Shown one piece after another: positions 16,010 through 25,897 of a stretch of DNA of 64,000 nt (position 1 is its first letter; the number at the start of each line of letters is the position of its first letter). The position numbers were made by a program, and so were the translations under genes. The stretch comes from Kamptonema sp. UHCC 0994 (GTDB lineage: Bacteria; Cyanobacteriota; Cyanobacteriia; Cyanobacteriales; Microcoleaceae), in the NCBI RefSeq assembly GCF_029167235.1, contig NZ_JARFTR010000098.1, positions 26,551-90,550 on the forward strand, read 5' to 3'. Below the pieces are notes generated by a model that worked only from the letters and a program-made list of their open reading frames with translations, made no database searches and was not told the origin of the DNA.

Positions 16010-19000
16010 TTAACGCTTCACGACAGCAAAACTAGCAATCTTCCAAGGTTTAATCTCAAAACCTTGCTCATTTCTCAAACAATCTTCTTTTTCCCTCTGC
16101 GGCTTTGCAGTTTCTTCCTTATTCCCGGATTTTTCTAATAAATCTACTGAATGCACAATCGCCAACCCCAAATCGCTTTTCAATTCTAACCTCCCCTCTC
16201 CCCCGCAACACTCATAACACCGTAAAATCCAAATATTCTCATCATCCTCCGACTGCTTAAATGCCATCAAAACTAAATTTTCCCCGGATAAATCCAACAA
16301 CTTACTCACAGGTGGCAAAATCTTACCTCGATTTTCTCCTATGGGCAAAACCTTCACCTTTAACGGCAAATTCAACTCATAGCCACGTCTAACTGTACGA
16401 GCATTTTGCCAATTTCCTGCGTGAGGATAAATGCTGTAAGTAAATTTATGAATCCCTCGATCTGCTGCTTCATCTGGCCAAGTGGAACCCCGCAACAAAG
16501 TTAGTCGCAATTGATTTGATGCAGCGTCATAGCCATATTTACAATCATTCAATAAACTAACGCCGTATCCATCAACACTTATATCTGCCCAGCGCAAAGC
16601 TGGTACTTCCCATTTAGCAAAAGACTGATTTTGTTCAGATGTTAATCGCGTTTTGCGCTCAATCGCACCGCAAGGGATTTCATAGGTTACTGCCTCTGCT
16701 TCTAAATTAAGTGAAAAAGCTGCCTTAACTAATACATGACGTTCTTGCCAATCTACAATCGTCGTAATTTTCAACACCTGCGACGACTCTTGGATGATGT
16801 AATCTTGGCAAAATTCTGACTTGCCAATTTGTCGTACTACTCGCAATCGCTGCTGTATTTTTCCTTGTTCTATCCAATGAATATCTTTTAATATTGGCGT
16901 AGGTAAAGGATGTTTGGCATAATTCGGATCGATATTCCAAGCATCCCAGTATTGATTGCTATCTTTGAAAGCTTGGAGTTGATTACCACCGCCTATATTG
17001 AGAATTTCTCTGGTGTTAGCTTTATCATAAATACTGGATAAATTGCCAGTATTGCTCTCCACTTTTACCCGGATAAATTCATTCTCTAAAATCCAATCTT
17101 TTGGCTCAAAATAGTTTTTTTCTTCAAAATCTCGATCTTGTGCTATAATTACGGGTGTAACCTGGGGCAGCTTAACTTTTTTCTGGCTTTCTTCCTCAAC
17201 CGGGGCATTTTCAAGGGTTTCAGCTTCTTGGGGATATAACCAAAACAGCCGATAGCCAACAGGCGGTATCTCTGAGGCTAAAAATAGCAGTGTAGACGGC
17301 GACTGATGGTCAGCCGCAGATAGCTGCGATGTCAGCCTTTGTCCAGACAAATCACAAATTTGCCAGTCAAGTTCCCCTTTGCTTGTTAAGTGCATAGGAG
17401 TCGGTAAAGGTATAGCGACTACCTCCGACCGCGACCAGTTAAGGGTATTGAAAATCAGAAGCGGTTGCGCGTCTGGGTACGGCGGCGGAGGTAAGGTAAT
17501 TTGAGATGCGATCGCATCCATCGCCGCCGTCAATATTTCCTGACCAACCTGTTCCACCTCTGCCCAATCTTGATTGGCATCCAGGTAAACTTGACCGATG
17601 GAAGAACCGGGCAAAATATCGTGAAATTGGTTAAAAAGTACCTGTTTCCAAGCCATCTGTAATTCAGCTTGCGGATAAACCATACCTGCGCTCAGAGTTG
17701 CCAAGGCAGCTAACAGTTCAGCTTCATATAATAACCCTTCACAATAACGGTTCCATCGCTTTTGGTCGGCATGACTCGTGTAACAGCCGCGATGAAATTC
17801 TAAGTAAAGTTCGTCATTCCAAACGGGAATTGGTGATTGCATATCTGTCTCGCTTGCTGAGTGAAACTCTCCCATCTCTCGTGACAACTTACCCCTAATT
17901 AACGATAAATAATCAACCGCCTTAGTAAATTTCAATTCGGGAAAAAATGGCGACAGTTGCCAACGCTTAGCGACTTCTAACATATCGCGAGTCGGGCCAC
18001 CACCATGATCGCCAACTCCCGGCAACCAAAGAGCATCTTTCAAACCTGTCTTTGCTTCCCAATCGCAGGTATAATTTGCCATCTTTACTGCTTCAATGCC
18101 TTCCCCAATCGGTGCAGACATCAAGCTAAATATTTGAGAGCCATCTGGTGACTGCCACCAAAATACACTATGAGGAAATTCGGTTGTATCGTTCCAGCGT
18201 AGCTTTTGCGTGACAAAGTATTCAATTCCGCCTTGCTTGAAAATCTGGGGTAACTGCCAACAAAAACCGAAAGTATCCGGTAGCCAAGCTACGCGCATCA
18301 ATTCTCCAAATTTTTCTCGCGCGTAACGCTGACCGTAAAAAACTTGTCGCACAATTGACTCGCCAGAAATTAGGTTTAACTCTGGTTCCACCCAAGTGCC
18401 GCCGACAATTTCCCATCGACCGGCGGCGACTTGTTTTTTGATGTTTTCAAACAAGTCGGGGCGGTGTTTTTCTATCCAGGCGTAAAGCGCGGGTGTCGAA
18501 TGGCAGAAAATTAAGTCGGGAAATTCTTGTAATAGTTGGAGTGCTGATTCAAATGTCCGCTGGGCTACTTCCCAAGTTTCGCTAACTGGCCATAACCAAG
18601 CTAAGTCTAAGTGAGCGTGTCCGACCAGGTGAATTTGAGATTGCTTAAGGGAAGATTGAATTGTTGTTTGAATTGGCAAGGCTGGGGAAAGTAGATTTTG
18701 AAGAGGGGTTTCTATATCTCCTTCTAAAAGAGATTGCCGAAGAGCGAACAGCGATCGCTCAAACTTTGCTCTATCTGACAAGACCTCCCAATCAATTAAT
18801 TCAATTAAAGAATCTAGATTATCCCCCTTGACAACAGCAGGAGGGGACAGTAAGATATTTGTGCTGGGGTGTTGGGAATTTTCAAATCTAATTAAGTTTT
18901 GCAAATTTTCTAATTCGTCAGCAACTAAACCGGGGTCGAGACAAGCCGGGTCGGCTGATTCCCAAAGCAAGAGCGATCGCGTCAAAGCACCAGCATCGTG

Positions 19001-19435
19001 ACCTGGACTTACTAAGCGCAAAGCTAGTATAATTTCTTCACCTGGTATAGCCGTCTGTTTAAGCAAAACTCGCGCCGAGGAGTCAAATAGATCTCCCGCT
19101 TGTACTAACTCGCCGTTAACAAAAATTAAGACTGCTTGAGCCCACCAAGTCAGGCTAACGCGCAAGGATAAACCAGCTAAAGGATAGCCGTACAAATTGT
19201 GGGGAACTACAATTCTTTGCCTTAGCCAGAGAACTTGCTGACCAGACGACCAGGCGATATGTTTTCGATCGTTAAGTTTGGCAATAGACCAGCAGTCTAA
19301 ATCCTGAAGTTGCGCGATCGCCAGATATCCTTCCCAAAACCCCCAATTAGCCAGAATATCAAGCCGAGTCAACCGCCGCAAGTTCTTAATAGCTTCAGAA
19401 ATCTTATCAGTGGCAGGTGGCATAGAATCGCTCAT
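16010..19435 (-). CDS. Alpha-mannosidase, glycoside hydrolase family 38
   Basis: A 1141-residue GH38 enzyme. It hydrolyses alpha-mannosides with retention and needs a zinc ion. Zinc ligands lie in HLVGHAHLDLAWLWP (His273, Asp277 region) and in PGVGDHGGGPTRD; the nucleophile is Asp387 in AWLPDTFGFCWQLP. The N-terminal 250 residues form a lectin-like beta domain, the catalytic barrel covers about 265-560, then a helical bundle and long beta domains. No signal peptide is seen, so it is probably cytoplasmic. The real substrate could be glycogen-like, glycan or exopolysaccharide material. It diverges from the 19519 gene with an 83-bp gap. A CTTCCTT heptamer array abuts its stop codon. Confidence 0.93.
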   Translation of the reverse strand: MSDSMPPATDKISEAIKNLRRLTRLDILANWGFWEGYLAIAQLQDLDCWSIAKLNDRKHIAWSSGQQVLWLRQRIVVPHNLYGYPLAGLSLRVSLTWWAQAVLIFVNGELVQAGDLFDSSARVLLKQTAIPGEEIILALRLVSPGHDAGALTRSLLLWESADPACLDPGLVADELENLQNLIRFENSQHPSTNILLSPPAVVKGDNLDSLIELIDWEVLSDRAKFERSLFALRQSLLEGDIETPLQNLLSPALPIQTTIQSSLKQSQIHLVGHAHLDLAWLWPVSETWEVAQRTFESALQLLQEFPDLIFCHSTPALYAWIEKHRPDLFENIKKQVAAGRWEIVGGTWVEPELNLISGESIVRQVFYGQRYAREKFGELMRVAWLPDTFGFCWQLPQIFKQGGIEYFVTQKLRWNDTTEFPHSVFWWQSPDGSQIFSLMSAPIGEGIEAVKMANYTCDWEAKTGLKDALWLPGVGDHGGGPTRDMLEVAKRWQLSPFFPELKFTKAVDYLSLIRGKLSREMGEFHSASETDMQSPIPVWNDELYLEFHRGCYTSHADQKRWNRYCEGLLYEAELLAALATLSAGMVYPQAELQMAWKQVLFNQFHDILPGSSIGQVYLDANQDWAEVEQVGQEILTAAMDAIASQITLPPPPYPDAQPLLIFNTLNWSRSEVVAIPLPTPMHLTSKGELDWQICDLSGQRLTSQLSAADHQSPSTLLFLASEIPPVGYRLFWLYPQEAETLENAPVEEESQKKVKLPQVTPVIIAQDRDFEEKNYFEPKDWILENEFIRVKVESNTGNLSSIYDKANTREILNIGGGNQLQAFKDSNQYWDAWNIDPNYAKHPLPTPILKDIHWIEQGKIQQRLRVVRQIGKSEFCQDYIIQESSQVLKITTIVDWQERHVLVKAAFSLNLEAEAVTYEIPCGAIERKTRLTSEQNQSFAKWEVPALRWADISVDGYGVSLLNDCKYGYDAASNQLRLTLLRGSTWPDEAADRGIHKFTYSIYPHAGNWQNARTVRRGYELNLPLKVKVLPIGENRGKILPPVSKLLDLSGENLVLMAFKQSEDDENIWILRCYECCGGEGRLELKSDLGLAIVHSVDLLEKSGNKEETAKPQREKEDCLRNEQGFEIKPWKIASFAVVKR

Positions 19436-19518
19436 ATTTCGCTAAAATTTCAGTGGGAAGGACAAGGAATATGCGATCGCTCTAAAAATCTAATAAAATC
19501 TAAATCTAAATCTAAATT

Positions 19519-21531
19519 ATGTCTTCTTCTTACAACAAACGCTACCAAAGCAGATTGCTCAATTTTATCTCAGAGCAATCCCGCAAAGTCGTTGACAAAT
19601 GCGACCTCGCCTTGCGACACTTGAAGGTGGCAGCCAGCGGAGCATTACAGGCAACTTTATATCCAGTTTATCTCCTGCTACAAACAGCACGCACCCTCGG
19701 CCTCAGACTCCAGCAAGCCAAAACAACATCAGTATCACAATTGGGCGAATCTGTCAAGGAAGAAATCGAAAACCCTCCCGAAACCGATAAACCCATTCAA
19801 CAAGTTTTGTCATTTCTGAAAGAATTATACCTACCTGCGGCCACAACTGAGCCCACAGTACCAGAAATATCTGAAATTTATCCAGGCAAAGTAGCCTTCA
19901 CCTCCCCAAACCCAGGGGAAAATGGACAAGCAGACTTGTCATTATTTAAAGATTTAATCGCAACTTCAGCCGATACCCTCACCGAACTTGACAAACCATC
20001 CAACTCAGGCATACTAGCACTAAGCCCTGCGCCAGAAATTCCAGTATCCCATCAACCGCAGATTTTGGGAATCGCCACCGCCCTCGCTACCCGCACCTTG
20101 GTACTTGTCGCCCCTGAAAATCAAACCTTAGACATCTTAACAGCCCAGCAACAAACAGAAATTCAAGCAAAAATACTCACCGAAGTCGCAGCATACTGGC
20201 AACAACGGCAACTGCAAGCCGAAAGGCAACAGCAATTTACCACAGACCTACAGCTAGTCGCAAATCAAGCTAATTTATTGCCATTACTGCGCCAATTTGT
20301 GCGAGTAATGGCTTGGGTACAAACCAGCCCCGTCGCCGTGAAAGTAAATCTGTTCGGTGAAGCCAAATTGCCCAGAATAGGTTATAATGGTCAGATACCA
20401 ATTTCCAATTACCAATTGGGACTGGAGACTGGAAATTACCAATTACCGATTACCAGTCTCCAATTTACTTATGGGGAAAAAGGGAAAGTACCGTTACCGA
20501 TTATCAATCCCGTTTTAGCCAAGGACAGAAAAGGTAAAGTACCATTCCCGATTCCTACTCCCCCCCCAACCGACGCACAGGAGGGGATGCCATCATTACC
20601 GATTACCAATCCCATCCTAGCTCAGGAAGGAAAGCCGGGGCGGCTATTCCCGCTCATTACCTCATCTTTACAAGAGGCGATCGCAGAGCAAGAATCACCC
20701 CAAACGCCCCTAGCTAATTATATCAAGTATATAAAGCGTTCCTCACCAGCATTCCTGCAAAAACAGCAAAAATCACCAGCAATCGCGAAGTCAGAGCCGG
20801 AAAAATCCGAATTGGTAGGGATTGAGAAATTTGAAGAAAAATTTGAACAAGTTGTCGAATTGATTTTGTCCGCAGTTGATTACTTCTTTGACGGCAAAAC
20901 AGAACAAAGTGAGAAAGAAATTGCCGAAGCTATTTATGCAAAGTATAACCAATCTCCCCTATTAATCCCAGAACTTGAAGCAAATAGCGATCGCCCCCAC
21001 GAACAATCTTGGCTAACCTGGAGCGCTCTACTTGGCGAAATCTCCCTGGCCCCCAGAATAATAGATAACAACCCTCCCCCAGCCGAAATCAACTTAGTAA
21101 GCGCTCTAACCGTAACACCCAGCTATACCCCATCCTCAGAAACCGAAGAATTAAACCCAGCATTCGTAACAGCACAGGCTACAGCAACATCCAGCTATGC
21201 CCCATCCTCAGAAACCGAAGAATTAAACCCAGCATCCGTAAAGACACGGCCTGCTAATGCACAAAACATTGCTAAAGTCAATACCTTTGCCGCCAAAACT
21301 CAACAGACAACAAGCGCCGTCGCCACACGAGAGCCAGCAAAAAGTAGCTCAGTCAAACCAGCACCCGACTGGTGGGAAGCCCAAGTAATCTCCAGAGGAT
21401 ACATCAAACACCCCCTAGAACAAGCCCTAGAATGGGTGGACATCGCCATGCTATGGCTAGAAGAAGTCGGGTTAGGAATTTGGAACTGGGGAAAAACCGA
21501 GTTGGACAAAATTTTCAACAGCAAAAACTGA
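19519..21531 (+). CDS. Large low-complexity cyanobacterial protein, uncharacterised
   Basis: A 670-residue protein I cannot assign. The first 70 residues are basic and helical (QSRLLNFISEQSRKVVDKCD, then a hydrophobic YPVYLLLQTARTLGL), perhaps membrane-associated. Residues about 190-280 are helical and Gln-rich. Residues about 290-390 are Pro/Gly-rich and encoded by repeat-like DNA (20395-20640). About 530-580 holds two copies of SSETEELNPA. The C terminus (EQALEWVDIAMLWLEEVGLG) looks amphipathic and conserved. The folded ends with a variable middle suggest a structural or scaffold role, but nothing proves it. It is followed closely by a small gene and the DUF3769 gene. Confidence 0.7.
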   Translation: MSSSYNKRYQSRLLNFISEQSRKVVDKCDLALRHLKVAASGALQATLYPVYLLLQTARTLGLRLQQAKTTSVSQLGESVKEEIENPPETDKPIQQVLSFLKELYLPAATTEPTVPEISEIYPGKVAFTSPNPGENGQADLSLFKDLIATSADTLTELDKPSNSGILALSPAPEIPVSHQPQILGIATALATRTLVLVAPENQTLDILTAQQQTEIQAKILTEVAAYWQQRQLQAERQQQFTTDLQLVANQANLLPLLRQFVRVMAWVQTSPVAVKVNLFGEAKLPRIGYNGQIPISNYQLGLETGNYQLPITSLQFTYGEKGKVPLPIINPVLAKDRKGKVPFPIPTPPPTDAQEGMPSLPITNPILAQEGKPGRLFPLITSSLQEAIAEQESPQTPLANYIKYIKRSSPAFLQKQQKSPAIAKSEPEKSELVGIEKFEEKFEQVVELILSAVDYFFDGKTEQSEKEIAEAIYAKYNQSPLLIPELEANSDRPHEQSWLTWSALLGEISLAPRIIDNNPPPAEINLVSALTVTPSYTPSSETEELNPAFVTAQATATSSYAPSSETEELNPASVKTRPANAQNIAKVNTFAAKTQQTTSAVATREPAKSSSVKPAPDWWEAQVISRGYIKHPLEQALEWVDIAMLWLEEVGLGIWNWGKTELDKIFNSKN

Positions 21532-21559
21532 CCGATCTTTAGATATTATAAAAAAAGTT

Positions 21560-21823
21560 GTGGCAATCGTCGCAACAAATCAACTCAGCCTTTTACATCC
21601 CTGGAGAGAAATACTGTGCTCACCCTTAAGATCGTCGTTAATGTTGTTGTGGTGTTCTTTGCTTGTTTATTCATTTTTGGATTTTTGTCCAACGACCCCG
21701 CCCGGAACCCCAACCGTAGAGACATGGAGTAAACCAGCGGTAAAATCCTACTGGGCAGCTATTGTAGGGGGTAGCGCGATCGCTCCCCCGATCGGAGTTG
21801 TAATAAGTACCAAAAATAGATAA
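21560..21823 (+). CDS. Small hydrophobic protein, uncertain
   Basis: An 87-residue frame starting at GTG 28 bp after the previous stop. It has one hydrophobic stretch (residues about 24-42, [18 protein letters not shown]) and a second weaker one near the C terminus ([19 protein letters not shown]). It could be a small membrane protein co-transcribed with the preceding gene, or a chance frame. No family recognised. Confidence 0.4.
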   Translation: MAIVATNQLSLLHPWREILCSPLRSSLMLLWCSLLVYSFLDFCPTTPPGTPTVETWSKPAVKSYWAAIVGGSAIAPPIGVVISTKNR

Positions 21824-21975
21824 AAGCTTGAAAATCATAGCTGTTTGTTATACTTTGCCTCGCTCACAGGCGAGGTTATCTTATGGCTGAATTGACTAGC
21901 TAAATTGATGCGATCGCCACCTACATCTCTTCACTCAGACATTTTTAATTTTGAATTTGCAATTTTTAATTCCCT

Positions 21976-24507
21976 ATGCCCTATCCGGTACCGCCTCCAG
22001 AACCCCCTGCAATTGTCCATACCCAGCAGGTTGAGGATATCACCCCGACTTGGGAGGACAGCAACGCGGCACCAATAGCAAAATCAATCCAGTCAGTCAA
22101 AGCTATTACACTTCAACAGCTACCGGAACCCAACTTTAGCCTAGAACAGACAAACTCAGCCGAAGTGCTGGGGCCGCCAATAGAAACGGGTTTATCGGCC
22201 ACGCCAAGGGATGAACTAGCTAATTTTGACAGCAACGACGCTGTAATTGTGGGGTTTACCAATCCAGAAGGATCTGTTTCAGAGGCACAGGAACCACAAA
22301 GCAGAGAAATTGAAGAGTTCTCCTTCACAACTTACCCCCTAGCACCTGTGGAAGGTGCAATCCCAAAACGCAATGGCGACCCTTTAAAGCTGGCTCAAGG
22401 AACGCCGGAAGCCTTGCCTACAGATGTTCCCAGCGATTCTCGACCAGAAGAAATACAACCAGCGAAGCCTGAAAACCAACCCCAAGGAGAGGGGGAAACT
22501 GAGAAAGGGGGAGATATCGAGATTCCCACTCCCGAAGAAACACCACAGGAAACTCCACCCGATCGCCCACAGCCTCAACCCCCGACTCCCCGTCCCCCCA
22601 ACTCCCCGACTCCCCGTCCTCCCGTTCCCCCGACTCCCCGTCCCCCCATCCCTCGTGCTACTGATACTGTAGAAATTAAAGCTGATAGACAAGAATTTGA
22701 CGATCGCCAGCAAGTAGTGACGGCGATCGGTAACGTAATTGTTAGGTTTCAGCAAAGTGTAATCGATGCCGATCGCGCAGTGGTGAACTTGCTAACAAGG
22801 CAAGTAGTCGCGGAGGGTAATGTTGCCTACAGACGAGGGCAGCAAGTCGTGCGCGGCGATCGCATGGAATACAATTTAGGTTTGAACTCAGGCGCGATCG
22901 CACAAGCTAGAGGAGAACTTTTTATCCCCACCGCAGGTTCCGATCTCGCCCCGACATTGCCCACAGACATTAGTGCGGGCGGGCTTTTAGACGAACCTCT
23001 TAGCGATCGCATTCTCAGTCAGCAACCCGTGCGCGGAATTAGGGCAACTCCCGGTGCTAACGTTGTGATTGGTGGTAGGAGAGGGCAATTTTTCACCTTT
23101 CCGCAAGTAACAGGTACTGTCAACCGCGTGCGGTTTGAAGCTGAAAGACTGGATATTAAACCTGACGGTACTAGGGTAGCGACTAATATTCGACTGACTA
23201 ACGATCCGTTTTCGCCGCCCGAATTTGAGATCAGAGCCCGAAGTGCGGTAATTAGGCAGATTTCACCCACTGCACAAGAATTGGTAACAACTAAGCCGCG
23301 CCTGGTTTTTGACCAAGCGATTAAAATACCTATATTCCCGCAACGGCAAGTGTTTGACAGTCGCAAGCGGAATGGCCCTTGCTTGACATTCGGCTTCGAT
23401 CGCGGCGATCGTGGTGGATTATATGTTGAATGTCCTTTTGATGTATTTACTGGCGGATCGGTGCAACTGAATGTTACTCCCCAGTTTTACATTCAGAGAG
23501 CGATCGAGAAACACGATAACAACCCTTTTTTCCCCGACAACTACGGGATGAGGGCCACCTTGAGTGCCGACTTGGGCTCGCGGACAAAACTCCAAGGGAC
23601 AGCGCAAATTCTCAACTTTGACCAATTCCCCAATCTCGACGAAGAGGACTTTCGGGGTAACTTGCGGTTGCGGCAATATGTGGGCAACCATACGCTAACG
23701 GGGGAATACAGCTTTCGCGATCGCTTATTTAACGGCAGTTTGGGATATCAAACCGTCCACAGTAGCGTCGGCGCAGTCTTAGCCTCCCCCGTCATTCCCT
23801 TGGGTGACAGCGGCATTAATGTTAGCTATCAAGTTGGCTATCAGTTTATCAATGCTGATAGCGATCGCCCTGATTTACTCCCCCTATTCCGGCCTAATAA
23901 CCGCGTCGATCTCAACCGCTTTCAAGCCAGCATCGGCGTAAGTCGCGGTTTTAACCTTTGGAGTGGGAAAGCCTTACCTCGCACACCCACACAGGGTTTG
24001 AGATACACAGCTAGGCCAGTAGTTCCCTTTGTGCAACTCGCATTAGGAGTCAGGGGTGTCACCAGCATCTACAGCAACGGCGATTCGCAAAACTCCGTTG
24101 CTGGTAGTATTGGCATCCAAGGGCAATTTGGTCATTTCGCTCGCAGATATTTAGACTACACTGCATTTAACGTCACTTACACCCAGGTAGCGCGGGATGG
24201 TCTGTCACCATTTTTATTCGATCGCCTAGTGGATTTGAGAATCCTCTCCTTTGGAATCGTACAACAAGTTTTTGGAGGTTTCCGAGTTGGATTTCAATCA
24301 GCAATTAATTTAGAAAGCAGTGAAGTTATCAGTACAGACTACACTTTGGAATATAGCCACCGCACCTACGGATTGATCTTGCGTTTTAACCCGCAGCGTC
24401 AAATTGGCAGTTTTACCTTTCGGATCAGCGACTTCAACTGGCTAGGTACTCCCGAACCTTTCTCCGGTGTGCGAACTGTTGAAGGAGGTGTGCGTTTATC
24501 AGATTAG
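21976..24507 (+). CDS. DUF3769 protein: LptA/OstA-like domain plus LptD-like beta barrel
   Basis: An 843-residue protein of the cyanobacterial DUF3769 family, thought to be the LptD counterpart that places lipopolysaccharide in the outer membrane. Residues about 1-190 are acidic and unstructured, ending in a Pro-rich linker (units of PTPRPP, about 195-230) encoded by CCCCGACTCCCC-type repeats. Residues about 234-420 form an OstA/LptA domain (VEIKADRQEFDDRQQVVTAI, GNV..RF...VIDADRAV, EGNVAYRRGQQVV). The rest (about 450-843) alternates polar and hydrophobic residues as in a beta barrel. No signal peptide appears after the ATG at 21976, so the true start could lie upstream or export uses another signal. 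Family call good, exact function inferred. Confidence 0.82.
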   Translation: MPYPVPPPEPPAIVHTQQVEDITPTWEDSNAAPIAKSIQSVKAITLQQLPEPNFSLEQTNSAEVLGPPIETGLSATPRDELANFDSNDAVIVGFTNPEGSVSEAQEPQSREIEEFSFTTYPLAPVEGAIPKRNGDPLKLAQGTPEALPTDVPSDSRPEEIQPAKPENQPQGEGETEKGGDIEIPTPEETPQETPPDRPQPQPPTPRPPNSPTPRPPVPPTPRPPIPRATDTVEIKADRQEFDDRQQVVTAIGNVIVRFQQSVIDADRAVVNLLTRQVVAEGNVAYRRGQQVVRGDRMEYNLGLNSGAIAQARGELFIPTAGSDLAPTLPTDISAGGLLDEPLSDRILSQQPVRGIRATPGANVVIGGRRGQFFTFPQVTGTVNRVRFEAERLDIKPDGTRVATNIRLTNDPFSPPEFEIRARSAVIRQISPTAQELVTTKPRLVFDQAIKIPIFPQRQVFDSRKRNGPCLTFGFDRGDRGGLYVECPFDVFTGGSVQLNVTPQFYIQRAIEKHDNNPFFPDNYGMRATLSADLGSRTKLQGTAQILNFDQFPNLDEEDFRGNLRLRQYVGNHTLTGEYSFRDRLFNGSLGYQTVHSSVGAVLASPVIPLGDSGINVSYQVGYQFINADSDRPDLLPLFRPNNRVDLNRFQASIGVSRGFNLWSGKALPRTPTQGLRYTARPVVPFVQLALGVRGVTSIYSNGDSQNSVAGSIGIQGQFGHFARRYLDYTAFNVTYTQVARDGLSPFLFDRLVDLRILSFGIVQQVFGGFRVGFQSAINLESSEVISTDYTLEYSHRTYGLILRFNPQRQIGSFTFRISDFNWLGTPEPFSGVRTVEGGVRLSD

Positions 24508-24511
24508 TTAA

Positions 24512-24660
24512 TTGTTAACTGTTAACTGTTAACTGTTAACTGTTAACTGTTAACTGTTAACTGTTAACTGTTAACTGTTAACTGTTAACTGTTAACTGTT
24601 AACTGTTAACTGGTAATTACTAACTACTAACTACTAACTACTAACTACTAACTACTAACA
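24512..24660. repeat. Two heptamer arrays: TTAACTG (about 14x) then TAACTAC (about 6x)
   Basis: About 100 bp of perfect TTAACTG units (24512-24612) is followed by TAACTAC units (24619-24660) that run up to the ATG of the next gene at 24661. These are cyanobacterial STRRs. They occupy the whole space where the promoter and RBS of the 24661 gene would be expected. Confidence 0.95.
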
Positions 24661-25317
24661 ATGACAGATGTTACCGCTATATCTGCACAGGCAGCGTCTC
24701 TGCTGGTTCACTACAGTTTTGACATCAGCGGGGACACAGTTGAGGAATTGGTGGGTGAGTGGTTGGCCATTTACCCGGCATATTGGTTACGTTTAGCAGT
24801 GGTTGAAGCCCTTTATCAAGGTCGTTACAAAACCGTTTCTGTTGAACACTTATTAGCTATGTGGCAGCGGCGCGGTCAACCACTCTATCATTTCAATCAT
24901 GAATTTGAACGTTTAGTTTGTAGCAGTTTTCCCCTTGATTCAACAATTGAAGAAGAGGCGAATCAGTCTCCGGCAGAAATAGATTTACCTGGATGGGAAA
25001 CTCCGGCTGCCTCTGAATTGCCTCCCCGTCAATCCCCTATTTTGAATCAGATAAAAGAGGAAGAGGAAGAGAAAGAGGAAGGAGTAAGAGGTAGCAAGTC
25101 TAGTGGTGAAGTTACTATTTTTAATTGGACGGGAGAAAGTGCAGAAGTTGCCTCTAATCGGGAAGCGATAACTGAGTCTAACTCTGAGGAATCTGATAGT
25201 AGTAATAATGAATTGGGAGATATTGATTCTTCGGCTCATCCTGTTAAACATACTGACTTTTATAGTAAGTTGAAAGCAGTTGCAACCGAGGCAAAAAGGA
25301 AGAATGAAAGAGGGTAA
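24661..25317 (+). CDS. Conserved cyanobacterial protein, unknown function
   Basis: A 218-residue protein with a conserved-looking N-terminal half (WLAIYPAYWLRLAVVEALYQ, GRYKTVSVEHLLAMWQRRGQ, HFNHEFERLVC) and an acidic, Glu/Ser-rich, unstructured C-terminal half with a run of Glu near residues 130-140. I recognise the N-terminal pattern as a recurring cyanobacterial hypothetical family but know no function. The ATG directly abuts a heptamer repeat array, so the ribosome binding site is unusual (ACTAACA just upstream). It probably has its own transcript. Confidence 0.7.
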   Translation: MTDVTAISAQAASLLVHYSFDISGDTVEELVGEWLAIYPAYWLRLAVVEALYQGRYKTVSVEHLLAMWQRRGQPLYHFNHEFERLVCSSFPLDSTIEEEANQSPAEIDLPGWETPAASELPPRQSPILNQIKEEEEEKEEGVRGSKSSGEVTIFNWTGESAEVASNREAITESNSEESDSSNNELGDIDSSAHPVKHTDFYSKLKAVATEAKRKNERG

Positions 25318-25474
25318 CTTGTAATTGGTAATTGCGGAAAAATTTGGTGCGATCGCTTTCAGGCTGAGATGTTAAAAGATGTTGAAGAACTGGGCAGTGG
25401 TATCGTCAAGCATGAGATAATGATGACTGGGCAATAATAAGATAAATCATAAAATTCACAAAGAGGGAGAAAAT

Positions 25475-25867
25475 ATGGACGCAATTACTACCGCGATTGT
25501 GACTGGTCTTGCTATTCCTGTGGCTAAAGATGCGATTACAGATGCTTATACGGCTCTCAAAGCTGCCTTAAAAAAGAAATTTGGTGATGAAAGTGATGTA
25601 GTTAATGCAGTCAAGCAATTAGAGAAAAAGCCCGACTCCGAAGGCCGGAAAGCTACGCTACAAGAAGAAGTTGAAAACGCCAAGGTTAATGACGATCCTG
25701 AGATTGTGAAGTTGGCTCAAGATTTACTCAGCAAACTTAAAGAACAACCAGGTGGACAACAGGTTATCACCCAGAATGTTAGCAATGTTAAATATGCAGC
25801 AACTTCTGGTTCTGGTAATGCAAGTATCAGCGGTATTACTGAGCATGAAACATCAAAAGATCACTAA
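25475..25867 (+). CDS. Putative effector with C-terminal amyloid-type signalling motif
   Basis: A 130-residue protein preceded by a good RBS (GAGGGAGAA). Residues 1-90 are predicted helical: a hydrophobic first segment (TTAIVTGLAIPVAKDAI) then charged helices (LKAALKKKFGDESD, QEEVENAKVNDDPEIVKLAQ). The last 30 residues are different: Gln, Asn, Ser and Gly rich, with YAATSGSGNASIS (107-119). The nSTAND protein 30 nt downstream has the matching YAAISATGHASIT at its N terminus. This arrangement (effector motif C-terminal, NLR motif N-terminal, adjacent genes) is that of bacterial amyloid signalling sequences (BASS) described for NLR/effector pairs. The hydrophobic N terminus would suit a HeLo/Bell-like membrane-attacking domain. 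That assignment is inference. Confidence 0.75.
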   Translation: MDAITTAIVTGLAIPVAKDAITDAYTALKAALKKKFGDESDVVNAVKQLEKKPDSEGRKATLQEEVENAKVNDDPEIVKLAQDLLSKLKEQPGGQQVITQNVSNVKYAATSGSGNASISGITEHETSKDH

Positions 25868-25897
25868 GACTATTCTTGAATAATTCAGGAGTCGGGG

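Noticed and set aside
24512..24660. CRISPR array
   Set aside because: Units are 7 bp and contiguous with no spacers; these are STRRs. No cas gene is in the window.
25318..25437. Open frame ending MTGQ before the effector gene
   Set aside because: Only about 38 codons (22 from its ATG), no good RBS and no recognisable family; possibly a gene remnant but not supported enough to list.
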